Assembly: GCA_027364495.1 (NCBI GenBank)
Contig: DAHXPE010000454.1
Location: forward strand, 1-18,236
Direction of reading: 5' to 3'
DNA length: 18,236 nt
From: Candidatus Heimdallarchaeota archaeon
GTDB taxonomy: Archaea > Asgardarchaeota > Heimdallarchaeia > Hodarchaeales > LC-3
Shown here piece by piece: positions 1 to 7,644 of the stretch. Within the stretch, counting starts at the first letter, position 1, and every line of letters starts with the position of its first letter. Below the pieces are notes generated by a model. It searched no databases and was not told where the DNA came from. It saw nothing but the letters and a program-made list of their open reading frames with translations. A program made the translations under genes and the position numbers.

Positions 1-2276
1 CTTTCACCACGAATAGATTGTTGACCAACAGCGGCTGCCATTTGCGTAATACTTAATGGTGATCCTCTTGCTCCAGTTGTAGCCATTATAACAACGGTAT
101 TATCTTTACCTAGATTTTGTCGAGCAACTTTTCCGGAATCATCACGTGCAGTACCTAATATTTTCATTACTTCTTTTTCTAATGTCTCTTTGACTGTTTT
201 ACCAGGCTGTGCTGCTAATTCTCCCTTTCTATATTTCTCAATTAAATCATCGACTTTCTTTTTTGCTTCATCGACAACAGAATTTACCTTTGCTTTAACT
301 TCTTCAGGTAAATCAATATTTTGTAATCCCATTGTAAATCCTAAATGTGAAAGGTATTTGAGAAGCATCTGCATAAGTGAATCGATAAATTCTCTTGCCC
401 TATCACTACCATGGTCCTTTACCACAACGTGTAAAACACTCTCTGATTCATCAGCACCGATTGCTTTTCTGTCAATGGTACCCGTGAGTAATTCACCATC
501 TCGAATAATTACTGCATCGTCAGAATCGATTTGTAAGTTTGTTAAAGGATCTCCGACTGAAGTTCTTGTTTTAGTTGTTATATTTACATCATTGGGGAGC
601 ATTAATGAAAATAACTGTTTACCAGTCCATAATTCTTTAGGAAATTCAATAGCTGGTTTAGGTAAATCTTTTTCATAATTTCCAGCAAGTAATAATTGCC
701 AAGCATCCTCTTTCTCGAAAAAAGTTTTCTTCCAAGTAAGTAAATAAGCAGCAGTTACATAATCGTGGATAGCTCCAATAATAGGACCACCATACCTAGG
801 TGATAAAATCTGTTCCTGAACACGCATTAAAACTCTGGTTTCTGCACGTGCTTCCTCTGATTGTGGAACATGAAGGTTCATTTCATCACCATCAAAATCA
901 GCGTTATAAGGAGTACAAACACACAAGTGAAGTCGAAAGGTTTTACCTGGCATAACTCGTACTTCATGAGCCATAATTGACATTCTGTGTAGGGAGGGCT
1001 GTCGGTTAAAGAGAACAATATCACCGTCTTTCAAATGTCTTTCTACGGTATATCCTTCTTCAACACCTTCTGCAGTTTTTGATAAATCACCAACGAAACG
1101 AAGATCAATTCTTTTTTTATCTTTTCTAATAATATAATTTGAACCTGGATGATTTGCTGGTCCATTCATGACCAATTCTTTCATTTCTTCTATATTCCAT
1201 TCTGTTACCTTTTCTGGAATAGTAAGAATTCTTGCTATTTGCTCTGGAACACCAACTTCGTTAATTGAAATATTAGGATCCGGTGAAATAACAGTACGAG
1301 CTGAAAAATCAACTCTCTTACCTGATAGGTTACCTCTGAAACGTCCTTCTTTACCTCTAAGTCTTTGTGTTAAGGTTCTTAAAGCTCTTCCAGATCTATG
1401 TCTTGCTGGAGGAATACCAGCGACTTCATTATCCATATAAGTTGTAACGTGATATTGAAGTAGTTCCCACAAATCTTCAACAATTAATTGTGGTGCACCA
1501 GCCTCTATATTTTCTCGAAGTCTTTTGTTTATACGAATTATATCTACTAATTTGTGTGTTAGATCATCTTCAGATTTTATACCAGATTCTAATGTAATAG
1601 AAGCTCTTACGGAGACCGGTGGAACAGGAAGAGCAGTCATAATCATCCATTCTGGTCTAGAAAAATTTGTATTTATCCCTAAAAGGAATAGATCCTTTGA
1701 AGGTATTCTTTCAAACCTCTCCATAATCTCACTTGGAGTTAATTTTACTGGACCTTGTGATGTTTCTTCATGGAAAGTCGTTGGTTTTTCATATTTAATT
1801 TTAAATTGTTCATGACTACAATGTGGACACTTAGATTTTTTTCGGGCATCCTTGACAATATCCTTCTGGATTTTAAGAAGAATACCTTCTCCTTGTAGTT
1901 CAGCTTCCTGAAGTTTTTGATAATACTCTTCGATTTTTTCATCATCTAATAAAATCCTAGAGCAGACACGACACGTTGATTTAAGTAATTTATGAATAAT
2001 AGATTTAGCATATCCTACATGAATAACCGGTCTAGCTAATTCAACTATCCCAAAATGACCAGGACAGTCACCAACTGCATTTGCACAGGATCTGCATCTT
2101 TGACCTGGTTCAATAGTACCAAGCCTTCTATCCATTAACCCTGATTCAATAGGTGTACCATCTTCGTTGTATGTATCCGGGGATATGATCCTTGCAACGG
2201 CCATTCTTCGTATTTCTTCAGGACTTAATATTCCAAATTGAATTTGAGAAATTTTCTTTAATTCTGGACTCCACAA
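1..2276 (-). CDS. rpoA1: DNA-directed RNA polymerase subunit A' (Rpo1N), 3' end outside window
   Basis: This is the N-terminal ~758 residues of the archaeal RNA polymerase largest-subunit fragment A', which carries the catalytic Mg-binding loop. Seen in the translation: a first zinc site with C-x2-C then CPGH in the N-terminal part; a second site with paired CxxC motifs (CRVC, CPHC); the DFSARTVISPDPN segment; the invariant NADFDGDEMN catalytic loop at about residue 457 (positions 885-905); and GARGSP close to the edge. The frame is open down to position 3; roughly 130 residues of a usual A' would lie beyond the window. A TAA stands in frame just upstream (2280-2282), so the start must be the TTG at 2276-2274, giving MWSPELKKIS then QFGILSPEEIRR, which matches the family N-terminus. 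In many archaea rpoB lies directly upstream; here the upstream gene is ftsY across a 354-nt gap, so rpoA1 probably has its own promoter. Identity is certain; the TTG start is very likely. Confidence 0.97.
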   Translation of the reverse strand, partial: MWSPELKKISQIQFGILSPEEIRRMAVARIISPDTYNEDGTPIESGLMDRRLGTIEPGQRCRSCANAVGDCPGHFGIVELARPVIHVGYAKSIIHKLLKSTCRVCSRILLDDEKIEEYYQKLQEAELQGEGILLKIQKDIVKDARKKSKCPHCSHEQFKIKYEKPTTFHEETSQGPVKLTPSEIMERFERIPSKDLFLLGINTNFSRPEWMIMTALPVPPVSVRASITLESGIKSEDDLTHKLVDIIRINKRLRENIEAGAPQLIVEDLWELLQYHVTTYMDNEVAGIPPARHRSGRALRTLTQRLRGKEGRFRGNLSGKRVDFSARTVISPDPNISINEVGVPEQIARILTIPEKVTEWNIEEMKELVMNGPANHPGSNYIIRKDKKRIDLRFVGDLSKTAEGVEEGYTVERHLKDGDIVLFNRQPSLHRMSIMAHEVRVMPGKTFRLHLCVCTPYNADFDGDEMNLHVPQSEEARAETRVLMRVQEQILSPRYGGPIIGAIHDYVTAAYLLTWKKTFFEKEDAWQLLLAGNYEKDLPKPAIEFPKELWTGKQLFSLMLPNDVNITTKTRTSVGDPLTNLQIDSDDAVIIRDGELLTGTIDRKAIGADESESVLHVVVKDHGSDRAREFIDSLMQMLLKYLSHLGFTMGLQNIDLPEEVKAKVNSVVDEAKKKVDDLIEKYRKGELAAQPGKTVKETLEKEVMKILGTARDDSGKVARQNLGKDNTVVIMATTGARGSPLSITQMAAAVGQQSIRGE

Positions 2277-2630
2277 AACTTATAGCCTCTAAACTACATA
2301 AATTAAGAAATGAATTTATTATTGTTGAATGTTTCTTTGTTAGTTTTTCTAACCATTCTATATTAACCTTTAAAATAATACCGTTAACCTAGTACACGAT
2401 TAAAAGCAGAAAAAAACTAGAAATTTTTGTTTTTATTCGAATATATTCTTAATTAATTAATATTCAAAATGAATTTTTGTATTTTTGTAATTTTCTAATT
2501 ATTTTTTTCAAATTATTTCTAATTTCTGACTTTTAATATATCTCTTTCTAATATTTTAAAGTAGACTTTGACTCTTAGATTCAAGTCTTAATAAATTTCA
2601 TTTATATAAACGTTGAAACGGTTAAATATT
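2277..2630. other. AT-rich non-coding gap between ftsY and rpoA1
   Basis: No convincing ORF is seen; the short open frame reaching into this gap on the plus strand lies mostly antisense to rpoA1. The region probably holds the 3' end of the ftsY transcript and the promoter and leader of rpoA1 (minus strand). Several TATA-like AT stretches are present, so no single promoter can be picked. A small hairpin with GTTAG/CTAAC arms and a five-T loop (2339-2353) would fall in the rpoA1 leader. Confidence 0.6.
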
Positions 2631-3548
2631 CTAAATACCTTCAAAAAGGTTTTGAACAAATTTATTTGGATTAAATCGTTCTAAATCTTTGTAACTTTGA
2701 CCAATTCCTACATAAACAATTGGTTTTCCATTTGTGGCATAAGAAATGCTTATTACAGCTCCCGACTTTTCATCTGCATCCATTTTACATAAAATTGTTC
2801 CATCAATTCCTATTTCTCTATCGAAATCTCTTGCTTGATTGACTGCATCATTACCTGTCAAGGCGTCTCCAATGTAAAAAGTAAGGTCAGGATTAGCAAT
2901 TCGTTTAATTTTTTTCATCTCACCAATTAAATCATGATTCACTGCCATTCGGCCAGCAGTGTCAATTAGAACCGCATGTAAATTTCTTGCAATTGCATGC
3001 TGAATTGCATCAAATGCAATAGAGCTGGGATCTGCACCATATTTTCCTTCTATACATTTTATTTTAAGTCGATCAGCATGTTCTTTTATCTGTTCTTGGG
3101 CACCAGATCGAAAGGTATCAGCCGCAGCAATAACAAGCCTAAATTTTTCTTTGTTTAATAAATAAGCAATTTTTGCTATTGTAGTAGTCTTTCCTGTTCC
3201 ATTTATTCCTAGAAATAATATTACGAAAGGTTTTGAAATAATTTGTTTTTTTCTGGTTTCTAAAATTTGCAGAAGATCTATATCCACCTTAGGAGAAATA
3301 ATTTCAAGAATCGTTTGTTGCAAAGGTTCAATAAAAAGATTCCTCATGTTAGAAAATCGTTCAGTACGTGTTCCGATCATTTTATCCTTAGTGCTTTGAA
3401 TTATTTGATTTGCAACCTCTGATCCTACGGAATTCTTAATAAGAAGTAGCTTGAATTCCTTCATTGCTTTATCAATATTTTTCTCATTAATTTCAGTGGT
3501 TTTTAATTTTTGGACAAAAGATTTCAGTCCGCTCTTAAATAAGCTCAC
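2631..3548 (-). CDS. ftsY: Signal recognition particle receptor FtsY
   Basis: FtsY is the SRP GTPase receptor that docks ribosome-SRP complexes at the membrane and hands nascent chains to SecYEG. The 305-residue protein is an NG-domain-only form. The helical N domain covers about residues 1-105. The G domain has the P-loop GINGTGKT (114-121), the SRP-GTPase signature DTFRSGAQEQ (144-153), DTAGR (196-200), and CKMD (254-257) at the usual TKxD guanine-specificity site, followed by DEKSGAVIS and a GIGQSYKDLERF C-terminus. There is no long acidic A domain. The start is GTG at 3548; an ATG two bases upstream is out of frame and runs straight into a stop. The gene follows pfdA by 57 nt on the same strand, the widespread archaeal LX-pfdA-ftsY arrangement, and is the last gene of the cluster. 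The Thr-to-Cys change in the G4 motif is the only oddity. Confidence 0.97.
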   Translation of the reverse strand: MSLFKSGLKSFVQKLKTTEINEKNIDKAMKEFKLLLIKNSVGSEVANQIIQSTKDKMIGTRTERFSNMRNLFIEPLQQTILEIISPKVDIDLLQILETRKKQIISKPFVILFLGINGTGKTTTIAKIAYLLNKEKFRLVIAAADTFRSGAQEQIKEHADRLKIKCIEGKYGADPSSIAFDAIQHAIARNLHAVLIDTAGRMAVNHDLIGEMKKIKRIANPDLTFYIGDALTGNDAVNQARDFDREIGIDGTILCKMDADEKSGAVISISYATNGKPIVYVGIGQSYKDLERFNPNKFVQNLFEGI

Positions 3549-3605
3549 ATTATTCCACTTTGATAGGCATTAATGGTAAAATTCATTATTGTTTTGGAAA
3601 AAACA

Positions 3606-4067
3606 TTACTTGTTTGCTTCTGAGACAGGAACCAGTTGATTTAAAATGTTTTCTCTCTGAGCAATCATGTTTTCGAGTTGATAAACTTGAGACGATAAAG
3701 TAGTAAACGATTTTTTAAAAATTTCAATTCGAGATTCAATTTTTTTAATTGATTCATCAACTGGAATGTTTTTTAATATGTTTGAGCCTAAATCATGTAA
3801 AACAGTTTCTTTGGAATTAATTGTAACTGGAACTAAAATTTGTGTTCCTAATGGAATGAGAATGGTTTCATCTTTTGGTCTACTAATCATTTCTTTCAGA
3901 GCTGCTTTAGAACCTTCCAAATCAATGATTGAATCATTTATCAATTGTGTTTGTTGTAATAAAAATTGTAATTGGCTTCTTAATTGATCTGTCTCTCGAA
4001 TTAATGCTTGCACATCATTATATGAAAGTTTGGCTGTTTGATTGTTGGAAGATAATTCTCTTGACAA
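3606..4067 (-). CDS. pfdA: Prefoldin subunit alpha
   Basis: This is the alpha subunit of the hexameric prefoldin chaperone, which holds unfolded proteins and passes them to the thermosome. It has 153 residues, normal for the family. An N-terminal coiled coil (about 12-55), a central beta-hairpin segment rich in Val/Ile (PLGTQILVPVTIN, about 72-84) and a C-terminal coiled coil (about 105-145) follow the alpha-class layout with two beta hairpins. The start is TTG at 4067, four bases after the LX stop codon. A GAGG in the last LX codons lies about 8 nt upstream and serves as SD, so the two genes are probably translationally coupled. The cluster position between LX and ftsY supports the call. Confidence 0.93.
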   Translation of the reverse strand: MSRELSSNNQTAKLSYNDVQALIRETDQLRSQLQFLLQQTQLINDSIIDLEGSKAALKEMISRPKDETILIPLGTQILVPVTINSKETVLHDLGSNILKNIPVDESIKKIESRIEIFKKSFTTLSSQVYQLENMIAQRENILNQLVPVSEANK

Positions 4068-4071
4068 TTAT

Positions 4072-4332
4072 TTATCCTCGAATAATTTTAAAAGACCCAG
4101 CTTTGCTAAATACATCCCCAATAGGGTCGTCAATTTGGTCCTTTTTCATTTCTTTTACTGAACTGATTTTAATAATCTGACGTTTAATTTTATGTTTACT
4201 ACCATAATGGAGAAAGATCTTTTCTTTTGCTTCTAGCTCAGCTGAAGCTCTGATAACTTTTGAAAATTGTATTTTTTCTTTATTTATATTAAGTGTTCCT
4301 TGGACATTATAATATTTTATAGCTTTTGACAT
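4072..4332 (-). CDS. rpl18a: Large ribosomal subunit protein LX (eL20/L18Ae family)
   Basis: This small archaeal ribosomal protein is homologous to one half of eukaryotic L18Ae (eL20). The 86-residue product begins MSKAIKYYNVQGTLN and continues with a basic alpha/beta core (KVIRASAELEAKEKIFLHYGSKHKIKR spread over about residues 25-51), typical of LX, which is usually near 75-85 residues. The ATG at 4332 has GAGG about 10 nt upstream. It sits between eif6 and pfdA on the same strand, a conserved archaeal order that supports an assignment which would be weak from such a short sequence alone. Confidence 0.9.
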   Translation of the reverse strand: MSKAIKYYNVQGTLNINKEKIQFSKVIRASAELEAKEKIFLHYGSKHKIKRQIIKISSVKEMKKDQIDDPIGDVFSKAGSFKIIRG

Positions 4333-4366
4333 ATATTTAACCTCGAAATTATTTTAGAATTTTGAA

Positions 4367-5041
4367 TTATAACGGAAATAGAGCATTTGTAATTGCTATT
4401 GTTTCTATTCCAGTGCTATTCTGACCTAATAATGCTCCTTTTGAATTACAAATTATTCCACTTGAAGGGAATTGTGCTCCGCGATTTACAGTAGATGTAT
4501 CTACTTTCTTTAAAGAAAGAATATCAAGAATATTATCTAACTCATCGCTATTTGTAATTAAAGGACTTGCAATAGCTCCTAAAGTATTTGTAATAACTAA
4601 GGAACCAATTAAATCTGAATTATTTAACTTAAGTGGTACAATTTCTGTATCAAGAGTTTCACCAATAGAATCCCGTGTCGTTTTGGGAATTAACGGGGAT
4701 AATATTGAAACTTTATTGGTTGTTAAAATGAGATTACCTAAAGCAAAGTAATCAAAATCATACCTTGTAACCCGTAAATTAGGAAAAGTATTTTTGAGTT
4801 GAATTTCAATATCCTGGGAAATAATTGAAGATAATACTAATCCCTTCTCATTACCTTTAATTAAGGCCCCTATTATTGTAGGATCAAAATTGAACGAAAA
4901 AATTTCAGTTTTAAGAGCTCTATATAAGGTTTCTTTAAATTTGTCCGGTAAGTTATCCGCGACAAGGGAATAATTATCAGTTGTGACAGAATAAAGCCCA
5001 ATATTAATATTTCCAGCAAACTGAGCTAATTCAACTGTCAT
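4367..5041 (-). CDS. eif6: Translation initiation factor aIF6
   Basis: aIF6 binds the large ribosomal subunit near the sarcin-ricin loop and prevents early joining of the small subunit. The product is 224 residues from the ATG at 5041; an in-frame GTG at 5050 would add three residues. Seen: the N-terminal AGNINIGLYSV repeat start, and the internally repeated pentein fold with motifs such as GSLVITNTLGAIASPLI (about 147-163) and a closing GTPN-like segment reading RGAQFPSSGIICNSKGALLG. Length and repeat pattern fit the family. It lies between rpl31e and rpl18a as in most archaea, with about 30-nt spacers. Confidence 0.94.
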   Translation of the reverse strand: MTVELAQFAGNINIGLYSVTTDNYSLVADNLPDKFKETLYRALKTEIFSFNFDPTIIGALIKGNEKGLVLSSIISQDIEIQLKNTFPNLRVTRYDFDYFALGNLILTTNKVSILSPLIPKTTRDSIGETLDTEIVPLKLNNSDLIGSLVITNTLGAIASPLITNSDELDNILDILSLKKVDTSTVNRGAQFPSSGIICNSKGALLGQNSTGIETIAITNALFPL

Positions 5042-5071
5042 AAAAATCACAATCTGAAATAAAAGCTCATA

Positions 5072-5359
5072 TTATGCAAGAAAAACTTCAACAGAATCGT
5101 CTTCTGTCTTAGTAACTTTTACAGTAATTTTTCTTGGGGGATATTCAATGCCTCTTTGGAAGATGAATTCATTGACTTTTTCGTCAATTGTAACTTCTTC
5201 AACATCAAAATGTCGTTTTATTCTTTCTCTTAAATATCTCATAGCACGTGGGGCTCTTCGAACTCGGGGTATTTTTCTTCCATAAATTGGTTTTGAAAAA
5301 GAAATCGTGACTGTTTTTTGTTCAATTATTTCTGAATCAATATCTTGAGCATCTGACAT
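5072..5359 (-). CDS. rpl31e: Large ribosomal subunit protein eL31
   Basis: This 95-residue protein contributes to the rim of the peptide exit tunnel in archaeal and eukaryotic ribosomes. Diagnostic stretches are KTVTISFSKPIYGRKIPRVRRAPRA (about 15-39, including the basic RVRRAPRA segment), RYLRERIKRHF (41-51), and EKVNEFIFQRGIEYPPRKI (60-78), where canonical L31e has a similar N-x2-W-x-RG-x2-PPRK pattern. The usual Trp is Phe here. The ATG at 5359 has GTGAT about 7 nt upstream. rpl39e lies 42 nt upstream and eif6 about 30 nt downstream on the same strand. Confidence 0.96.
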   Translation of the reverse strand: MSDAQDIDSEIIEQKTVTISFSKPIYGRKIPRVRRAPRAMRYLRERIKRHFDVEEVTIDEKVNEFIFQRGIEYPPRKITVKVTKTEDDSVEVFLA

Positions 5360-5401
5360 AAATCATCACTAATTATTTTAAATACTAAAAATCTTTGAAT
5401 T

Positions 5402-5557
5402 TTAAATTTTGTAATTGTTTTGTCGCCATCTATGACGTTTTGGATGGGTTGTAATTTTTCTTTGGGTGCGCATAATAACCCAAGTAGGAACTGTTTGATT
5501 TTGCTTTACTAATCTCCCAAGTCTTAATTTTTTTGCATGGGGAATATTTCTAGTCAT
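5402..5557 (-). CDS. rpl39e: Large ribosomal subunit protein eL39
   Basis: This 51-residue basic protein lines the peptide exit tunnel. Translation from the ATG at 5557 gives MTRNIPHAKKLRLGRLVKQN, then PTWVIMRT and the C-terminal HPKRHRWRQNNYKI. The family hallmarks are visible: the KK-x-RL-x-R-x-x-KQN segment, the VPTWVIMRT core and the closing RHRWRxxxxxx tail. GGTGA lies about 8 nt upstream of the start. It is followed by rpl31e with a 42-nt spacer, the standard archaeal L39e-L31e pair; unusually it is preceded by rpl1, 26 nt away. Confidence 0.96.
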   Translation of the reverse strand: MTRNIPHAKKLRLGRLVKQNQTVPTWVIMRTQRKITTHPKRHRWRQNNYKI

Positions 5558-5583
5558 ATAATTCACCTATATCAGAATTAATT

Positions 5584-6237
5584 TTATTTTCCTTGTTCTA
5601 AGAGGATTGAGGGACCCATGGTAGATTTAATATAAACCTTTCGTATTTGTTGATTTCCTCTTGGTAATTTTGCTTGAATACTTGAAAGAGCTGAATGAAT
5701 ATTTTCAACAATTTCATCATCAGTATTTGCTAAGGTTGCTACTCTTGCGTTGATACAAGGATTTTCCCTTACTCTTAATCGAATAGTTCTTGCATATTCA
5801 TCTTGTAATGCAGTTAAATCAACATTAGGCTGAATTGGCTTAGGCATTTTTCCTCTGGGACCCAATACTTTACCAAAAAATCGACCAACTTGTGGCATAA
5901 ATTGTCTATCGGCCAAGAAAAAATCATTATTATCTGCTAATGTCTTAGCTCTTTTTACTTCTTTTGAATATTGTTCCATTCTGTCTTTGTTAATAACTGT
6001 GATATTTTCAATAGCATCAGCTTTAACAGCTAAATCGCCTTCAGCAAAAAGTGCTAAATTTATTTTTGTTTTTAAAGGGTGAGGAACTTTAGTCTCTAAG
6101 TTAAATCTTTGACTGGGATCTTTGAGATTGACGTCACGAAGAGAAACGAGAATTTCTACACTTTCAACAAAATTCCGTTTTTTAGATTCTCGAACTTTTT
6201 TTAATGCGTTTTCTATTGAATTCGTTTGATAACTCAT
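5584..6237 (-). CDS. rpl1: Large ribosomal subunit protein uL1
   Basis: L1 forms the mobile stalk that binds helices 76-78 of 23S rRNA near the E site. The 217-residue product has the family landmarks: an N-terminal KRNFVESVEILVSLRDVN segment, PHPLKTKINLALFAEGD, the highly conserved GKVLGPRGKMPKPIQPN (about 123-139), and a C-terminal NIHSALSSIQAKLPRGNQQIRKVYIKSTMGP region, whose end matches the conserved TMGP motif. The ATG at 6237 has GGTG six bases upstream; the longer frame starting TTG at 6249 would run through that SD, so I reject it. It heads the L1-L39e-L31e-eIF6-LX-pfdA-ftsY cluster instead of lying next to L11 or L10. In some archaea L1 represses its own mRNA; I see no obvious rRNA-like site in the leader. 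Confidence 0.96.
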   Translation of the reverse strand: MSYQTNSIENALKKVRESKKRNFVESVEILVSLRDVNLKDPSQRFNLETKVPHPLKTKINLALFAEGDLAVKADAIENITVINKDRMEQYSKEVKRAKTLADNNDFFLADRQFMPQVGRFFGKVLGPRGKMPKPIQPNVDLTALQDEYARTIRLRVRENPCINARVATLANTDDEIVENIHSALSSIQAKLPRGNQQIRKVYIKSTMGPSILLEQGK

Positions 6238-6303
6238 TAATAACACCAAAATGATGAATGATTCTAATTTTAGCTTTTATTGGTATTTGGAGTAAAAATT
6301 GAA

Positions 6304-6313
6304 TTATAATATA
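6304..6313 (-). promoter_or_regulatory. Candidate TATA box for the rpl1 cluster
   Basis: On the minus strand a TATATTATAA element lies here, about 67 nt upstream of the rpl1 ATG, which would place transcription start near 6282 and give a leader of about 45 nt. The assignment rests only on sequence and spacing; other AT-rich elements are nearby. Confidence 0.4.
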
Positions 6314-6490
6314 TGACATAAAATAACCCCTGCTTTATCCTAAAATTCGAGAATCGAACTAAAAATTTGGTTAATCCAAATAATCGATGAACTTTTTAAG
6401 ACAAAAAAAGTCTTCAATTCATAGCAGATTAACATTTTAGTTAAATAGTTACATTTCGCGAATATTTTAAAAATTTTTTTTGACTTTAGA

Positions 6491-6622
6491 TTAATTGAGA
6501 GTGCTGAAAAACTCAATTTAACCTTTTTCGAAAAAGTCAATCTTTATTCAGATTAGCCAATGAAGTTCAAATTTAATTTTTCCTTTTTTCAAAAATCGAA
6601 TTATTCAGCACACTCTAATTAA
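6491..6622. repeat. Imperfect long-range inverted repeat
   Basis: The left arm (about 6491-6508) reads TTAATTGAGAGTGCTGAA. The reverse complement of the right arm (about 6604-6622) reads TTAATTAGAGTGTGCTGAA, differing only by small indels. The loop of about 95 nt itself contains the 14-bp palindrome at 6523-6536. The GC-containing arms stand out from the surrounding AT-rich sequence. Function unknown: possible structured RNA, regulatory element or remnant of a small mobile repeat. Confidence 0.45.
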
Positions 6623-7093
6623 GTTAATCATTTTTTAGTTATTTTTTATTTTATAGGATGAAAATTTTTAATTTTACCTTTTAATTACGTTATTCGTTAT
6701 ATATTCGGTTACGATTAATTAATTTCTTTTTAATTCTTAGTTATAAAGTCTTTTTAAAATCCGACATTATGTATATATCCTATATAAATCTAATGAATGG
6801 TGATTTTTTAAATTTTTGTTGATTTTCTGAAATTTATATTACTCCACGAATATTTTTCAGTTCATTGGATTTGAATAAAGGTCAAATTTTCCCTATTGTT
6901 ATTATTAATGACTTTGAGATCTAATTTAAATGCTAAATCTGCGAAAACCAAATTAATAAATCCGGTTGATTATTAATCCAGTAAAAATAAAGAATTTTTA
7001 AACACTAAAAAAATCCTCCAATTAAAGTGAATTTTAGGATTTAAAAGTATTTTAACTTTAAATTAAAATTTTTAATTTAATTCTAAATCCAAT

Positions 7094-7117
7094 TTGATAA
7101 AGACTAAATTTTATCAA
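7094..7117 (+). promoter_or_regulatory. Hairpin in rpl11 leader
   Basis: A perfect 8-bp stem TTGATAAA/TTTATCAA with an 8-nt loop ends about 14 nt before the GGTG SD (7132-7135) of rpl11. Its position makes a role in leader structure or translation control possible, but the sequence is AT-rich and chance is a real alternative. Confidence 0.3.
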
Positions 7118-7141
7118 TCAAAAAATTGAATGGTGTAATTT

Positions 7142-7627
7142 ATGAGTAAATTTGTTGAAGTCAAAGCATTAATTGATGGTGGAAAAGCATCAGCTGGTCC
7201 TCCTTTAGGATCAACGTTAGGACCTTTGAGAGTTAATGTAAAAGATGTCATTGCTCAAATTAATGAAAAAACAAAAGAATTTACCAATATGAAAGTTCCT
7301 GTTATTGTCAAAGTAGACCCTGAAAAGAGAACCTTTGAAATTGAAGTTAAGACTCCACAAACAAGTGTTCTATTAATAAAGGAAGCAGGTGCTGCTAAAG
7401 GAAGTGGAACTGCTGGTACCGCATATGCTGGAAATATAGAATTTGCTAGCGTTATCAAGGTTGCAAAAATGAAAAAAGATTCTATGTTTTCAACAACTTT
7501 TAAAAATACTGTTAAAGAAGTTGTTGGTACATGTCTGTCCTGCGGGATAACAATAGAAGGAAAAAATGCAAAAGAAGTTTTTTCTGATATTGATGCAGGA
7601 AAATACGACAAAGCTATTGCTAGTTAA
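7142..7627 (+). CDS. rpl11: Large ribosomal subunit protein uL11
   Basis: L11 forms the base of the GTPase-associated stalk and binds 23S rRNA helices 43-44. The 161-residue product has the proline-rich N-terminal factor-binding segment GGKASAGPPLGSTLGPL (about 13-29) and the C-terminal RNA-binding domain, beginning near the KMKKDSMFSTTFKNTVKEVVGTC stretch and including GTCLSCGITIEGK. Length matches archaeal L11. The ATG at 7142 is preceded by GGTG with 6-nt spacing, the same SD as rpl1. It is followed after 17 nt by truD on the same strand. In most archaea L11 is followed by L1, L10 and L12; here L1 is divergent and the other two are absent. Confidence 0.97.
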   Translation: MSKFVEVKALIDGGKASAGPPLGSTLGPLRVNVKDVIAQINEKTKEFTNMKVPVIVKVDPEKRTFEIEVKTPQTSVLLIKEAGAAKGSGTAGTAYAGNIEFASVIKVAKMKKDSMFSTTFKNTVKEVVGTCLSCGITIEGKNAKEVFSDIDAGKYDKAIAS

Positions 7628-7644
7628 ATTTCATTTTTTGGGGA

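Larger units (their letters stand above)
6238..7141. other. Long AT-rich divergent intergenic region between rpl1 and rpl11
   Basis: About 900 nt without a convincing gene. It separates divergent rpl1 and rpl11 and must hold both promoters. A row of short inverted repeats is visible: TTCGA/TCGAA (6346-6358), ATTTGG/CCAAAT (6365-6381), AAGAC/GTCTT around seven A (6398-6414), AATTGAG/CTCAATT (6493-6518), a perfect 14-bp palindrome CTTTTTCGAAAAAG (6523-6536), an 80-nt-apart inverted pair (about 6491-6508 and 6604-6622), AAATCCT/AGGATTT (7011-7042) and TTGATAAA/TTTATCAA (7094-7117) just before the rpl11 SD. A 66-codon open frame on the minus strand (6340-6540) has no family resemblance and is AT-driven. 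No tRNA, SRP RNA or RNase P RNA is seen. Confidence 0.6.

Noticed and set aside
190..678. 162-codon plus-strand open frame
   Set aside because: Lies entirely antisense to rpoA1, whose conserved motifs are clear on the minus strand.
2192..2392. Plus-strand 66-codon open frame at the start of rpoA1
   Set aside because: Largely antisense to the rpoA1 N-terminus and its upstream region; no family resemblance.
6251..6300. ATGATGA resembling a C box of a C/D sRNA next to rpl1
   Set aside because: No CTGA D box or internal C'/D' pair at a suitable distance; it lies in the likely rpl1 leader.
6346..6358. TTCGATTC-like sequence on the minus strand resembling a tRNA T-loop
   Set aside because: No acceptor, D-arm or anticodon arm can be found around it; it is only a 5-bp hairpin.
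6340..6540. A 66-codon open frame on the minus strand inside the L1/L11 gap
   Set aside because: AT-driven composition, no recognisable domain, no clear SD, and it overlaps the inverted repeats; more likely chance.
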